In this document: positions 7,682-13,215 of the stretch, piece after piece
Layout of the letters: each line of letters starts with the position of its first letter
Position numbering within the stretch: the first letter of the stretch is position 1
Notes under the pieces: model-generated
What the model was told of the DNA's origin: nothing
What the model saw: the letters and a program-made list of their open reading frames with translations, nothing else
Databases searched by the model: none
NCBI GenBank assembly: GCA_023437485.1
Contig: JAEZGB010000184.1
Coordinates: forward strand, 1 to 14,376
Direction: 5' to 3'
Length of the DNA stretch: 14,376 nt
Source of the DNA: Bacteroidota bacterium
GTDB lineage: Bacteria; Bacteroidota; Bacteroidia; Flavobacteriales; Flavobacteriaceae
Translations under genes and position numbers: made by a program

Positions 7682-7689
7682 CAAAAGTA
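7682..7689 (-). promoter_or_regulatory. Bacteroidetes-type -7 element of the carotenoid operon
   Basis: On the minus strand this reads TACTTTTG, an exact match to TAnnTTTG, 21 nt upstream of the regulator's ATG. No TTG is found at the usual -33 distance, which suits a promoter that is weak or controlled. The first TGTTCGACA box lies immediately upstream. Confidence 0.5.
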
Positions 7690-7696
7690 ATAAAGT

Positions 7697-7738
7697 TGTT
7701 CGACATTTTGTTTATAGTTGTAAAAAAAATGTTCAACA
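7697..7738. promoter_or_regulatory. Two candidate operator boxes, TGTTCGACA and TGTTCAACA
   Basis: TGTTCGACA (7697-7705) and TGTTCAACA (7730-7738) are near-palindromes with a TGTT/AACA dyad around a central base. Their start-to-start distance is 33 bp, about three helical turns. The first sits between the -7 and expected -33 positions of the merR-crt promoter and the second just upstream. This geometry fits a dimeric or tetrameric repressor such as CarH. That the MerR protein here is the one that binds is inferred from position. Confidence 0.45.
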
Positions 7739-7794
7739 AAATTTAGTAAGCTTTTACAGCATCCCCGGGGCGATGTTGACTTTGGTGAATATAG

Positions 7795-7880
7795 GATTTT
7801 TTCGGCGCTGCCTTCGGCCGGGCTATTCGCTGCAAGTCCTCGCCGAGGGCTGCGGGCTTTTCGCTGCTATCCCTAGCGCG
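7795..7880. repeat. GC-rich structured intergenic element with internal direct repeat
   Basis: Between the carotenoid promoter and the tRNA unit is a GC-rich block unlike its AT-rich flanks. A 21-nt segment starting CGGGCTATTCGCTGC (7819-7839) recurs with a few mismatches at 7853-7873 (CGGGCTTTTCGCTGC), 34 bp away. Between them CCTCGCCGAGG can form a short hairpin. From memory, similar sequences recur between genes of flavobacterial genomes and are often annotated as spurious short proteins. I see no codon pattern or family match, so I call it a repetitive element rather than a gene. 7881-7960 holds nothing I recognise. Confidence 0.5.
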
Positions 7881-7960
7881 GGTGTAGGGTTGGAAGGGTG
7901 GCTGGAGTATTGATGGGGAAAGGGGGATCGGGTGTATTCGAAGTCTTTTTTTTAGATAAT

Positions 7961-8200
7961 TCACGGATTAGATTTGCTGGCGGAGCTGAACAGGTGAGAA
8001 AGGCTACGCTTCGGTGCGCTCACGTAAGTCAGGCGAATGTATCACGATTCAGATTTGCTTCGCGCATCTAAACAGCGCAAAAGGCTTCGCTTCGCTTCGC
8101 TCAGGTATGTTAGGTCAAGGGTATTGTCACGAATCAGATTTGCTTCGCGCATCTGAACAGCGGAAGAAAGGCTACGCTGCGCTACGCATACCTGAAGCCC
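7961..8200. repeat. Three imperfect tandem repeats of about 81-85 bp
   Basis: The anchor TCACGNNTNAGATTTGCT occurs at 7961, 8042 and 8127, giving periods of 81 and 85 bp. Each unit continues into a GGCGGAG or CGCGCATCT-type segment, CTGAACAG or CTAAACAG, then AAGGCTACGCT or AAGGCTTCGCT and a GCGCTC or CGCTCAGG-like segment. Units 2 and 3 are most alike, sharing AGATTTGCTTCGCGCATCT exactly. They lie in the gene-free stretch upstream of the tRNA terminator. Function unknown; it may be an intergenic repeat family or decayed duplicated sequence. Confidence 0.7.
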
Positions 8201-8210
8201 ACTGGGCTTC
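8194..8210. other. Short perfect hairpin at the end of the tandem repeats
   Basis: GAAGCCC (8194-8200) pairs with GGGCTTC (8204-8210) around a 3-nt loop, followed by CTCCTTTTAATTT. It resembles an intrinsic terminator on the plus strand but has a poor T tract, and no plus-strand gene precedes it. Confidence 0.4.
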
Positions 8211-8235
8211 CTCCTTTTAATTTCAAATGCGCTGA

Positions 8236-8301
8236 AAATGAAAAAAGCCGAAAAAAATCTTTGTGAGCGAGCTCACAGATTTTTTTCGGCTTTTTTCATT
8301 T
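8236..8301 (-). terminator. Long hairpin terminator of the tRNA unit
   Basis: A nearly perfect inverted repeat of about 31 bp ends the tRNA transcript. The outer arms, AAATGAAAAAAGCCG at 8236-8250 and its complement ending at 8301, and the inner GTGAGC/GCTCAC pair completely except for a 2-nt TT bulge in the left arm (8261-8262). The runs of A and T flanking the GC core make it U-rich in both directions. It starts 6 nt after the tRNA-Leu discriminator base. Confidence 0.85.
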
Positions 8302-8306
8302 ATTCG

Positions 8307-8388
8307 TGACCACGATCAGATTCGAACTGACACGTCTTGCGACACCACCCCCTCAAGATGGCGAGTCTACCAATTTCTCCACGTGGCC
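8307..8388 (-). tRNA. tRNA-Leu(GAG)
   Basis: An 82-nt class II tRNA. The acceptor stem GGCCACG pairs with CGTGGTC (one G-T wobble) and the discriminator base is A. The anticodon stem CCATC/GGTGG encloses loop TTGAGGG, giving anticodon GAG for CUC/CUU leucine codons. The long variable arm with TCGCAAGA confirms a leucine-type tRNA, and the T arm is GTCAG-TTCGAAT-CTGAT. CCA is not encoded. It is the last gene of a three-tRNA unit. Confidence 0.95.
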
Positions 8389-8406
8389 TTTTCCCTGTAA
8401 GGGTTG

Positions 8407-8479
8407 TGACTCGGCTGGGGTTCGAACCCAGGACCCCATCATTAAAAGTGATGTGCTCTACCAGCTGAGCTACCAAGTC
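8407..8479 (-). tRNA. tRNA-Lys(TTT), copy 2
   Basis: A 73-nt tRNA with acceptor stem GACTTGG/CCGAGTC and discriminator A. The anticodon stem CATCA/TGATG holds loop CTTTTAA, anticodon TTT (lysine). The D arm is AGCTCAGCTGGTAGAGC and the T arm CTGGG-TTCGAAC-CCCAG. CCA is not encoded. It follows another tRNA-Lys after 21 nt and precedes tRNA-Leu after 18 nt. Confidence 0.97.
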
Positions 8480-8500
8480 AATGAAGAAAATTTTATTTTG

Positions 8501-8573
8501 TGACCCGACTGGGGCTCGAACCCAGGACCCCATCATTAAAAGTGATGTGCTCTACCAACTGAGCTATCGAGTC
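8501..8573 (-). tRNA. tRNA-Lys(TTT), copy 1
   Basis: A 73-nt tRNA with acceptor stem GACTCGA/TCGGGTC, discriminator A, and the same anticodon arm as its neighbour (loop CTTTTAA, anticodon TTT). It differs from copy 2 at six or so positions. One of the acceptor differences is compensatory (pair 7-66 is A-T here and G-C there), which indicates both copies are functional. It is the promoter-proximal gene of the unit. Confidence 0.97.
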
Positions 8574-8597
8574 ATTGGCTTTTCTTCAATGCGGGTG

Positions 8598-8629
8598 CAA
8601 ATATATGACCTTAAATTTAATATTTCAAA
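8598..8629 (-). promoter_or_regulatory. Promoter of the tRNA-Lys-Lys-Leu unit
   Basis: On the minus strand TTTG (8626-8629) is followed after 20 nt by TATATTTG (8598-8605), an exact TTTG/TAnnTTTG Bacteroidetes promoter with ideal spacing. The first tRNA begins 24 nt downstream. This is the strongest promoter match in the window. Confidence 0.8.
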
Positions 8630-8641
8630 CCTAAAAACCTT

Positions 8642-8649
8642 TAAATTTG
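8642..8649 (+). promoter_or_regulatory. Candidate -7 element for aroK
   Basis: TAAATTTG matches TAnnTTTG exactly, 47 nt upstream of the aroK ATG. No TTG is found at the usual -33 distance, so the call rests on the -7 box alone. Confidence 0.35.
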
Positions 8650-8696
8650 GGTTTTTTGCCAAGTTCTTTTCAACCTTCTAAAATATAGGTTATTAA

Positions 8697-9221
8697 ATGC
8701 ACAAAATCGTATTGGTGGGTTATATGGGTTCAGGAAAGTCATCAGTAGGACGGGCCTTGGCAAGCAGGCTTTCAATGGTGTTCAAGGACCTTGACCGCGA
8801 GATTGAGTTTGAGCAGGAAATGAGTATCTCTGAATTTTTTGGCCAGTTGGGTGAATTGGCATTTCGCCGAATGGAACACATAAAACTCAAGGCCATGCTT
8901 GGGGGGCGGGAAGGTTTTGTACTGGCCCTTGGTGGAGGCACTCCCTGCTACGCAGGCAATCATTTGCTTTTGCAAACTCCCGGGGTCCTGTCTGTTTACC
9001 TGCAAACCTCCGTTTCCAACCTTTCGGCGCGCCTGCTGCCTGAAAAAGCGAGCCGCCCGCTCATCGCGCAAATCCCGGACAAGGATTTGGCCGGATTTAT
9101 TGGCGCGCACCTTTTTGAACGCGATTTTTATTACCGCCACGCCGGGCATGTCATTGACACCAACGGCAAATTGGTGGAAGAAATCGCCGATGAAATTATT
9201 GCTCAGCTTAACCTGGCGTAG
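8697..9221 (+). CDS. aroK: Shikimate kinase
   Basis: A 174-residue P-loop kinase that phosphorylates shikimate at the 3-hydroxyl using ATP, the fifth step of the chorismate pathway. Walker A is GYMGSGKS (8-15). The DLD pair (31-33), R57 in FRRME and GGGTP (79-83) are the shikimate-binding residues of the family. R120 in ASRPL lies in the lid, and YYRHA (145-149) is the conserved region near the C-terminus. The length is typical. It is transcribed alone from a region shared with the divergent tRNA unit. Its last 19 nt overlap the convergent PRTase-family gene, and I see no hairpin terminator there. Confidence 0.95.
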   Translation: MHKIVLVGYMGSGKSSVGRALASRLSMVFKDLDREIEFEQEMSISEFFGQLGELAFRRMEHIKLKAMLGGREGFVLALGGGTPCYAGNHLLLQTPGVLSVYLQTSVSNLSARLLPEKASRPLIAQIPDKDLAGFIGAHLFERDFYYRHAGHVIDTNGKLVEEIADEIIAQLNLA

Positions 9222-9700
9222 CTCTCCTCGCCAAAGACCACTTCAACATGGTCCTGCAATGAGGTGCTGAGCGAAATACCCTTGAAATCGGCTTTTACCG
9301 GATATTTTTTATGGTTCCGGTTTACAAGCACTGCAGTTTTGAACTTGGCAAGCGGAACATCTAAAAAATGCCTGATGGCATAGGCCAGGGTAGTGCCCGA
9401 GTGCAGGACATCGTAAACCAACACCAGCGCTTTTCCGGAATATTCCTCCGGCGAGAGCGAAGTTTTTACCGGTTGGGTGGGCTGCGGTTTGTTTATCTGC
9501 ACCTCGCAAAGCGAAACCCGAAGGTTGCTCACGGAGCGCAATTCCCCGGCAATCATCTGCGCCAGCACAAAACCATTGCTCGCGATTCCCGCAATCACAA
9601 TTTCAGGTTCGTCAACAAAAGTTTCGTAAATCTGGAATGCAATCCGTCTGACTTTGTGCCTGATCTGCGTATCCGAAAGTATGATTGGGTGGTTATTCAT
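9203..9700 (-). CDS. Phosphoribosyltransferase-fold protein (PyrR/Upp-like)
   Basis: A 165-residue type I PRTase-fold protein. GIASNGFVLAQMIA (about 38-51) is the loop after the first strand that binds pyrophosphate in this fold. LVLVYDVLHSGTTL (92-105) is the PRPP-binding signature, with Tyr in place of the first of the usual two acidic residues (VDDVLxTGxT). YPVKADFKGISL is near the C-terminus. The fold is used for nucleobase salvage and for PyrR-type regulation; the base specificity cannot be read from sequence. The start overlaps the end of the S4-domain gene by 8 nt, so the two are coupled. The 3' end overlaps aroK tail to tail. The changed signature leaves open weak or altered PRPP binding. 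Confidence 0.85.
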   Translation of the reverse strand: MNNHPIILSDTQIRHKVRRIAFQIYETFVDEPEIVIAGIASNGFVLAQMIAGELRSVSNLRVSLCEVQINKPQPTQPVKTSLSPEEYSGKALVLVYDVLHSGTTLAYAIRHFLDVPLAKFKTAVLVNRNHKKYPVKADFKGISLSTSLQDHVEVVFGEESYARLS

Positions 9701-10070
9701 CGCTAAAGTCTAATTCAAAGTCATCAAGGTCACGGCGGTCTTTTTTGGTTGGGCGGCCTTCGCCGGTCTTGCGGTAATGCTCTTTTGAAAGCCGGAGCAT
9801 TTCAAGGTGCTCAAGGGTTTCGGGTGGTGTCGTGTCCTTTCTGTACACATCAACAAGTTTTGCACCGACGCGGCTTTGAGGGATATCCAGCACGGTAATG
9901 GTACGCGTGATCTGGTCTTTCCTGAACGATACCGTGTCGCCCGGAAACACTTCCTTGCCCGGTTTGGCCTGCTGGCCATTGACGCTCACCTGGTTCTTTT
10001 TGCAGGCTTCAGTCACCATATTGCGGGTCTTGTAATATCGAACACACCAGAGATACTTGTCTACCCTCAT
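9693..10070 (-). CDS. S4-domain RNA-binding protein (Hsp15-like)
   Basis: A 125-residue protein with an N-terminal S4 domain: MRVDKYLWCVRYYKTRNMVT, then KKNQVSVNGQQAKPGKEVFP and GDTVSF (about residues 1-55). The C-terminal ~35 residues are very basic then acidic (GRPTKKDRRDLDDFELDF), as in heat-shock protein 15. Hsp15 of E. coli binds stalled 50S subunits carrying nascent chains; the same role here is by homology. I chose the ATG at 10070 because the S4 domain starts immediately there; the frame continues 15 codons upstream without domain content. Its stop overlaps the next gene's start by 8 nt. S4 proteins also include RluB-type fusions, but no synthase domain is present. Confidence 0.92.
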   Translation of the reverse strand: MRVDKYLWCVRYYKTRNMVTEACKKNQVSVNGQQAKPGKEVFPGDTVSFRKDQITRTITVLDIPQSRVGAKLVDVYRKDTTPPETLEHLEMLRLSKEHYRKTGEGRPTKKDRRDLDDFELDFSDE

Positions 10071-10101
10071 CAAAAAAGCAAATACAGCGTTAAAGTGTTT
10101 A

Positions 10102-10109
10102 CAAAAATA
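10102..10109 (-). promoter_or_regulatory. Candidate -7 element for the S4/PRTase pair
   Basis: The minus strand reads TATTTTTG, an exact TAnnTTTG, 31 nt upstream of the S4 gene's ATG and in the 79-bp spacer shared with the divergent FKBP gene. No -33 TTG is at the right distance. For the divergent gene the nearest candidate is the imperfect TATCTTGC at 10121-10128. Confidence 0.35.
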
Positions 10110-10149
10110 ATCCAATATTGTATCTTGCGCACCTAAATTTTACAATATA

Positions 10150-11154
10150 ATGAAGAAGTTTCCGGGCTTTGCTACACTGTTTGCGGCCATTGTGATTTTG
10201 ATTGGGTGCAACCGCAATGACAATCCCGGGCCCGAGCCGCTGCGCGATTATCAAACGCAGTACACTGCCGATATTGCCGAGATAGAGGAGTTCCTCAAAA
10301 CACATTCTTTTACGGTTGTCGATGCCCCCGGTATGCCCGAGGACCAAAACGTCACCTTTACAAAGATTCCCCCCGGCGATACCACCACGCCTTCCATTTG
10401 GGACAGTCCGCTTTTGATGTCCAGAAACGTCGATCGCCATGATATTACCTATAAACTCTATTACCTTAAACTCCGTGAAGGTGGAGGTGCTGCGGGTGAC
10501 AAACCGTTCCCGTGCAATGTTGACGGTGTGGTGGCGGCCTACAACGGGCGCTATCTTTTCCGGTTCCCTGTCCAGGTTGAGGTAGATGGGCAAACTACAA
10601 CCGTGATGGAACAACGTACGTTTGAATTTGAATCAAGCCCGTTCCCGCAGTCAACGTTAAGCCTGGAAAATGTGATCCGGGGCTGGAGCGAAGTGTTTCC
10701 GCAATTCCGTAGCGGCGACCGGCAGGTGATTGAAGGCGAACCTATCCAATATTCCGATTTTGGTGCCGGAGTGGTGTTTATTCCGTCAGGATTGGGCTAC
10801 TACGGGCAAACTCAATCGGTAATCCCAAAATATTCACCGCTGATTTTTTCATTCAAATTAATGGACGTGGTGAGGCTTGATCAGGACAACGACGGAATTC
10901 CATCCTACCTTGAAGATCTTGACGGCGATCGTTACATTCGTATCACCGGCGAGGGCGAACCCAACCCCGATAACAGCGATTATCCCGCCGACCTGGTTCC
11001 GGATTATCTGGATTTGGATGATGATGCCGATCAGGTGTTGACTGAAAATGAAATACTCAACCCGGAAACCGGCGAGCCATACGACTATTCACAAATACCG
11101 ACTTGTCCGGGTGGGAACGGATTGCCCAAACACCGGGACCCGTCCTGCCAGTAA
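10150..11154 (+). CDS. FKBP-type peptidyl-prolyl isomerase lipoprotein with acidic repeat tail
   Basis: A 334-residue exported protein. The N-terminal signal ends in LIGC (Cys20), so it is lipidated, probably in the outer membrane. Residues ~118-241 read as a divergent FKBP domain: PFPCNVDGVVAAYNG, then LENVIRGWSEVFPQFRSGD, which carries the conserved xGW floor, then FGAGVVFIPSGLGYYG and YSPLIFSFKLMDV. After it comes an Asp-rich segment (DQDNDGIPSYLEDLDGDRY, 244-262; PDYLDLDDDAD, 284-294), like thrombospondin type 3 calcium-binding repeats. Isomerase activity is plausible but several active-site positions are diverged. In flavobacteria related lipoproteins are annotated as FKBP-type isomerases (from memory). 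It ends at a bidirectional terminator. Confidence 0.82.
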   Translation: MKKFPGFATLFAAIVILIGCNRNDNPGPEPLRDYQTQYTADIAEIEEFLKTHSFTVVDAPGMPEDQNVTFTKIPPGDTTTPSIWDSPLLMSRNVDRHDITYKLYYLKLREGGGAAGDKPFPCNVDGVVAAYNGRYLFRFPVQVEVDGQTTTVMEQRTFEFESSPFPQSTLSLENVIRGWSEVFPQFRSGDRQVIEGEPIQYSDFGAGVVFIPSGLGYYGQTQSVIPKYSPLIFSFKLMDVVRLDQDNDGIPSYLEDLDGDRYIRITGEGEPNPDNSDYPADLVPDYLDLDDDADQVLTENEILNPETGEPYDYSQIPTCPGGNGLPKHRDPSCQ

Positions 11155-11156
11155 AT

Positions 11157-11189
11157 AAAAAAACCGCCCCATAGAGGCGGTTTTTTTTT
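11157..11189. terminator. Bidirectional intrinsic terminator between the FKBP gene and transketolase
   Basis: AAACCGCC (11161-11168) pairs with GGCGGTTT (11176-11183) around a 7-nt loop. T residues continue to 11189 on the plus strand, and an A run from 11157 supplies the U tract for the minus strand. It serves both convergent genes. Confidence 0.88.
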
Positions 11190-11202
11190 GATGTTCCAAA
11201 GG

Positions 11203-12156
11203 CTATTTCCTCGAAATCGCCTTTTTGGCAGCCTGGACAATGGCGGCGCTGTTCAGGCCGTATTTCTCCATTAGCTGTTCAGGTGTTCCTGATTCGCCAA
11301 AACTGTCATTGACCGCGACGAATTCCTGCGGCAGCGGATTGTTCAATGCCAGAACGCGGGAAACGGTTTCGCCCAATCCGCCCAAAATGTTGTGCTCTTC
11401 GGCCGTTACGATGCAACGTGTCTTGCCCACTGATTTCAGAATCGCTTCCGAGTCGAGCGGCTTGATGGTGTGGATGTTTATTACCTCGGCGCTTATGCCG
11501 TCCTTTTCCAGGGCTTCGGCTGCAACAAGCGCTTCCCAAACCAGATGTCCCGTCGCGACGATGGTAACATCAGAACCCTCATTCAGCATCAGCGCCTTTC
11601 CGATTTCGAACTTTTGGTCGGCGGGAATAAAGTTGGGAACCACCGGCCGCCCGAACCGCAGGTAAACCGGGCCATGGTACTCGGCAATGGCAAGGGTCGC
11701 GGCCTTGGTCTGGTTGTAATCACAGGTGTTGATGACCGTCATGCCGGGAAGCATTTTCATCAGCCCGATGTCTTCAAGGATTTGGTGTGTCGCGCCGTCC
11801 TCACCCAAAGTAAGCCCGGCGTGCGAAGCGCAAATTTTTACGTTCTTGTCAGAGTAGGCTACGCTTTGGCGGATCTGGTCATAGACGCGCCCTGTTGAGA
11901 AGTTGGCGAACGTTCCCGTAAAGGGAATCTTCCCGCCGATGGTCAGTCCTGCCGCGATCCCGATCATGTTGGCCTCGGCAATGCCAATCTGGAAAAAGCG
12001 TTCCGGATGGTTCTTCTTGAATTCATCCATTTTAAGCGACCCGATCAGATCGGCACAGAGCGCAACCACATTTTCATTGGTCTTTCCCAATTCGGCAAGG
12101 CCTGCGCCAAATCCTGAACGGGTGTCCTTGCTTCCTGTATTTTCGTATTTCTTCAT
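11203..12156 (-). CDS. Transketolase, C-terminal subunit
   Basis: A 317-residue protein carrying the pyrimidine-binding and C-terminal domains of transketolase. With the N-terminal subunit it transfers two-carbon ketol units in the non-oxidative pentose phosphate pathway. IGIAEANMIGIAAGL (~57-71) contains the Glu (E61) that activates thiamine diphosphate. ICASHAGLTLGEDGATHQ and VYLRFGRP are conserved regions, and TAEEHNILGGLG is in the C-terminal domain. The ATG at 12156 starts the conserved sequence; an in-frame upstream Met would overlap the partner gene. It begins one base after the N-subunit stop, so the two are translated as a pair. The similar DXS has a different domain order in one longer chain. 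Confidence 0.95.
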   Translation of the reverse strand: MKKYENTGSKDTRSGFGAGLAELGKTNENVVALCADLIGSLKMDEFKKNHPERFFQIGIAEANMIGIAAGLTIGGKIPFTGTFANFSTGRVYDQIRQSVAYSDKNVKICASHAGLTLGEDGATHQILEDIGLMKMLPGMTVINTCDYNQTKAATLAIAEYHGPVYLRFGRPVVPNFIPADQKFEIGKALMLNEGSDVTIVATGHLVWEALVAAEALEKDGISAEVINIHTIKPLDSEAILKSVGKTRCIVTAEEHNILGGLGETVSRVLALNNPLPQEFVAVNDSFGESGTPEQLMEKYGLNSAAIVQAAKKAISRK

Positions 12157-12157
12157 C

Positions 12158-13009
12158 TTAATAATCGCTGAGGTTTTCAATCACATTCTGCATCATTGCA
12201 AGCTTGAGCTGCTCGTCATTGGGGGCCTTTCCGTGCCAGGCGTGGCTGTACATCATGTAATCAACGCCGTGGCCCATCTCAGTATGGAGCAATACGCACA
12301 CAGGGCGGCCTTTTGCGGTCCTTGATTTGGCTTCGTTGAGCCCGTCAATAACCTGTTGCAGGTCATTTCCGTTTTCAATTTCTAGTACGTCCCAGCCAAA
12401 AGCTTCGAATTTTGCCCGAATGTTGCCCATCGGGAGTACCTCGTCGGTTGATCCGTCAATCTGCTTGCCGTTGAGGTCAATGGTGGCGATCAGGTTGTCC
12501 ACTTTGTAGGCTGCGGCATACATCATCGCCTCCCAATTCTGTCCTTCCTGAAGTTCTCCGTCGCCGTGCAGCGAAAATACCAGATGCTTGTCTTTATTGA
12601 GTTTTTTGGCCAAAGCGGCACCAATGGCAACCGACATTCCCTGGCCCAGTGAGCCGGAGGCCACCCGAACCCCGGGAAGGCCTTCGTGCGTGGTGGGGTG
12701 CCCCTGCAAACGCGAATTGATGTGTCGGAACGTGGCAAGCTCGGCTACGGGAAAATATCCGCTTCGCGCAAGCACACTGTAAAAAACCGGCGAAATATGC
12801 CCGTTTGACAGAAAGAACAAATCCTCGTCACGGCCATCCATGTCAAAGGTTTCCTTGCGGTCCATGATGACCTGGTAAAGCGCGACCAAATATTCGGTAC
12901 AGCCAAGTGATCCGCCGGGATGCCCCGAATTCACCGCGTGTACCATCCTGAGAATGTCCCGTCGCACCTGGACGACCATGTTGTTGAGTTGTTGAAGGTC
13001 AGGTTTCAT
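12158..13009 (-). CDS. Transketolase, N-terminal subunit
   Basis: A 283-residue protein carrying the thiamine pyrophosphate-binding domain of transketolase. VNSGHPGGSLGCTEYL (26-41) is the family N-terminal signature. LFFLSNGHISPVFYS supplies cofactor and substrate His residues. HGDGELQEGQNWEA (148-161) with IDLNGKQ (177-183) is the GDG-x(~27)-N motif that binds Mg2+ and thiamine diphosphate. I chose the ATG at 13009; the frame extends upstream only to a TTG at 13033. It is the first gene of a two-gene operon with the C-terminal subunit. This split form is an ordinary arrangement in many bacteria and archaea, so it is not a broken gene. Confidence 0.95.
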   Translation of the reverse strand: MKPDLQQLNNMVVQVRRDILRMVHAVNSGHPGGSLGCTEYLVALYQVIMDRKETFDMDGRDEDLFFLSNGHISPVFYSVLARSGYFPVAELATFRHINSRLQGHPTTHEGLPGVRVASGSLGQGMSVAIGAALAKKLNKDKHLVFSLHGDGELQEGQNWEAMMYAAAYKVDNLIATIDLNGKQIDGSTDEVLPMGNIRAKFEAFGWDVLEIENGNDLQQVIDGLNEAKSRTAKGRPVCVLLHTEMGHGVDYMMYSHAWHGKAPNDEQLKLAMMQNVIENLSDY

Positions 13010-13030
13010 TAGCGTAAAATTAAACTGGTG

Positions 13031-13062
13031 CAAAAATAGTTTTTATTTACCCATGCCCGAAA
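13031..13062 (-). promoter_or_regulatory. Promoter of the split transketolase operon
   Basis: On the minus strand TTTC (13059-13062, one mismatch to TTTG) is followed after 20 nt by TATTTTTG (13031-13038), an exact TAnnTTTG. The start codon lies 21 nt downstream. Confidence 0.6.
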
Positions 13063-13073
13063 TGTTTTGTGAG

Positions 13074-13101
13074 GAATGACGAATGACAATTGACATTTGA
13101 G
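13074..13101. repeat. Degenerate heptamer repeat (GAATGAC units)
   Basis: Two exact GAATGAC units (13074-13087) are followed by AATTGAC and ATTTGAG, giving four 7-bp units in phase. It sits between the transketolase promoter and the Gre-family gene's terminator. It has the same period as the TTAATAA array near 3923 but a different sequence. Confidence 0.5.
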
Positions 13102-13112
13102 ATTAAGAGGAG

Positions 13113-13129
13113 GACAGCCGGTGGCTGTC
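13113..13129. other. Short perfect hairpin without T tract
   Basis: GACAGCC (13113-13119) pairs with GGCTGTC (13123-13129) around a 3-nt loop. No T run follows on either strand, so it is not a typical intrinsic terminator. It may be a protein-binding palindrome or a repeat remnant. Confidence 0.35.
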
Positions 13130-13183
13130 AGGTAACCGAACTTTAGTTTGCCTGCAAAGACATCTCAAAGTTCAACCCCAAAC

Positions 13184-13211
13184 AAAAAAAAATCCCGGAG
13201 CAAGCCGGGAT
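13184..13211 (-). terminator. Intrinsic terminator of the Gre-family gene
   Basis: ATCCCGG (13192-13198) pairs with CCGGGAT (13205-13211) around a 6-nt loop. On the minus strand it follows the Gre-family stop codon within a few bases and is followed by an eight-base T run (A run 13184-13191 on the plus strand). Confidence 0.85.
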
Positions 13212-13215
13212 CTTT

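Noticed and set aside
7743..7964. A 73-residue minus-strand open frame over the GC-rich element
   Set aside because: It follows the repeat structure, has no domain or signal, and overlaps the putative operator region's edge. A repeat element explains it better.
7961..8200. CRISPR array
   Set aside because: Only three units of unequal length, with differences spread throughout and no constant short repeat or unique spacers. No cas genes are nearby.
8014..8220. A 68-residue plus-strand open frame across the tandem repeats
   Set aside because: Its residues simply reflect the repeated DNA, and the repeat periods (81 and 85 bp) are not both multiples of three, so the frame is not kept between units.
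9693..10115. A longer S4-domain protein starting at 10115
   Set aside because: The extra 15 residues have no domain content and would place the start upstream of the only -7 box candidate.
11203..13009. A frameshifted single transketolase gene
   Set aside because: Each half has complete domains, its own start and a clean 1-nt junction. Two-subunit transketolase is a normal arrangement.
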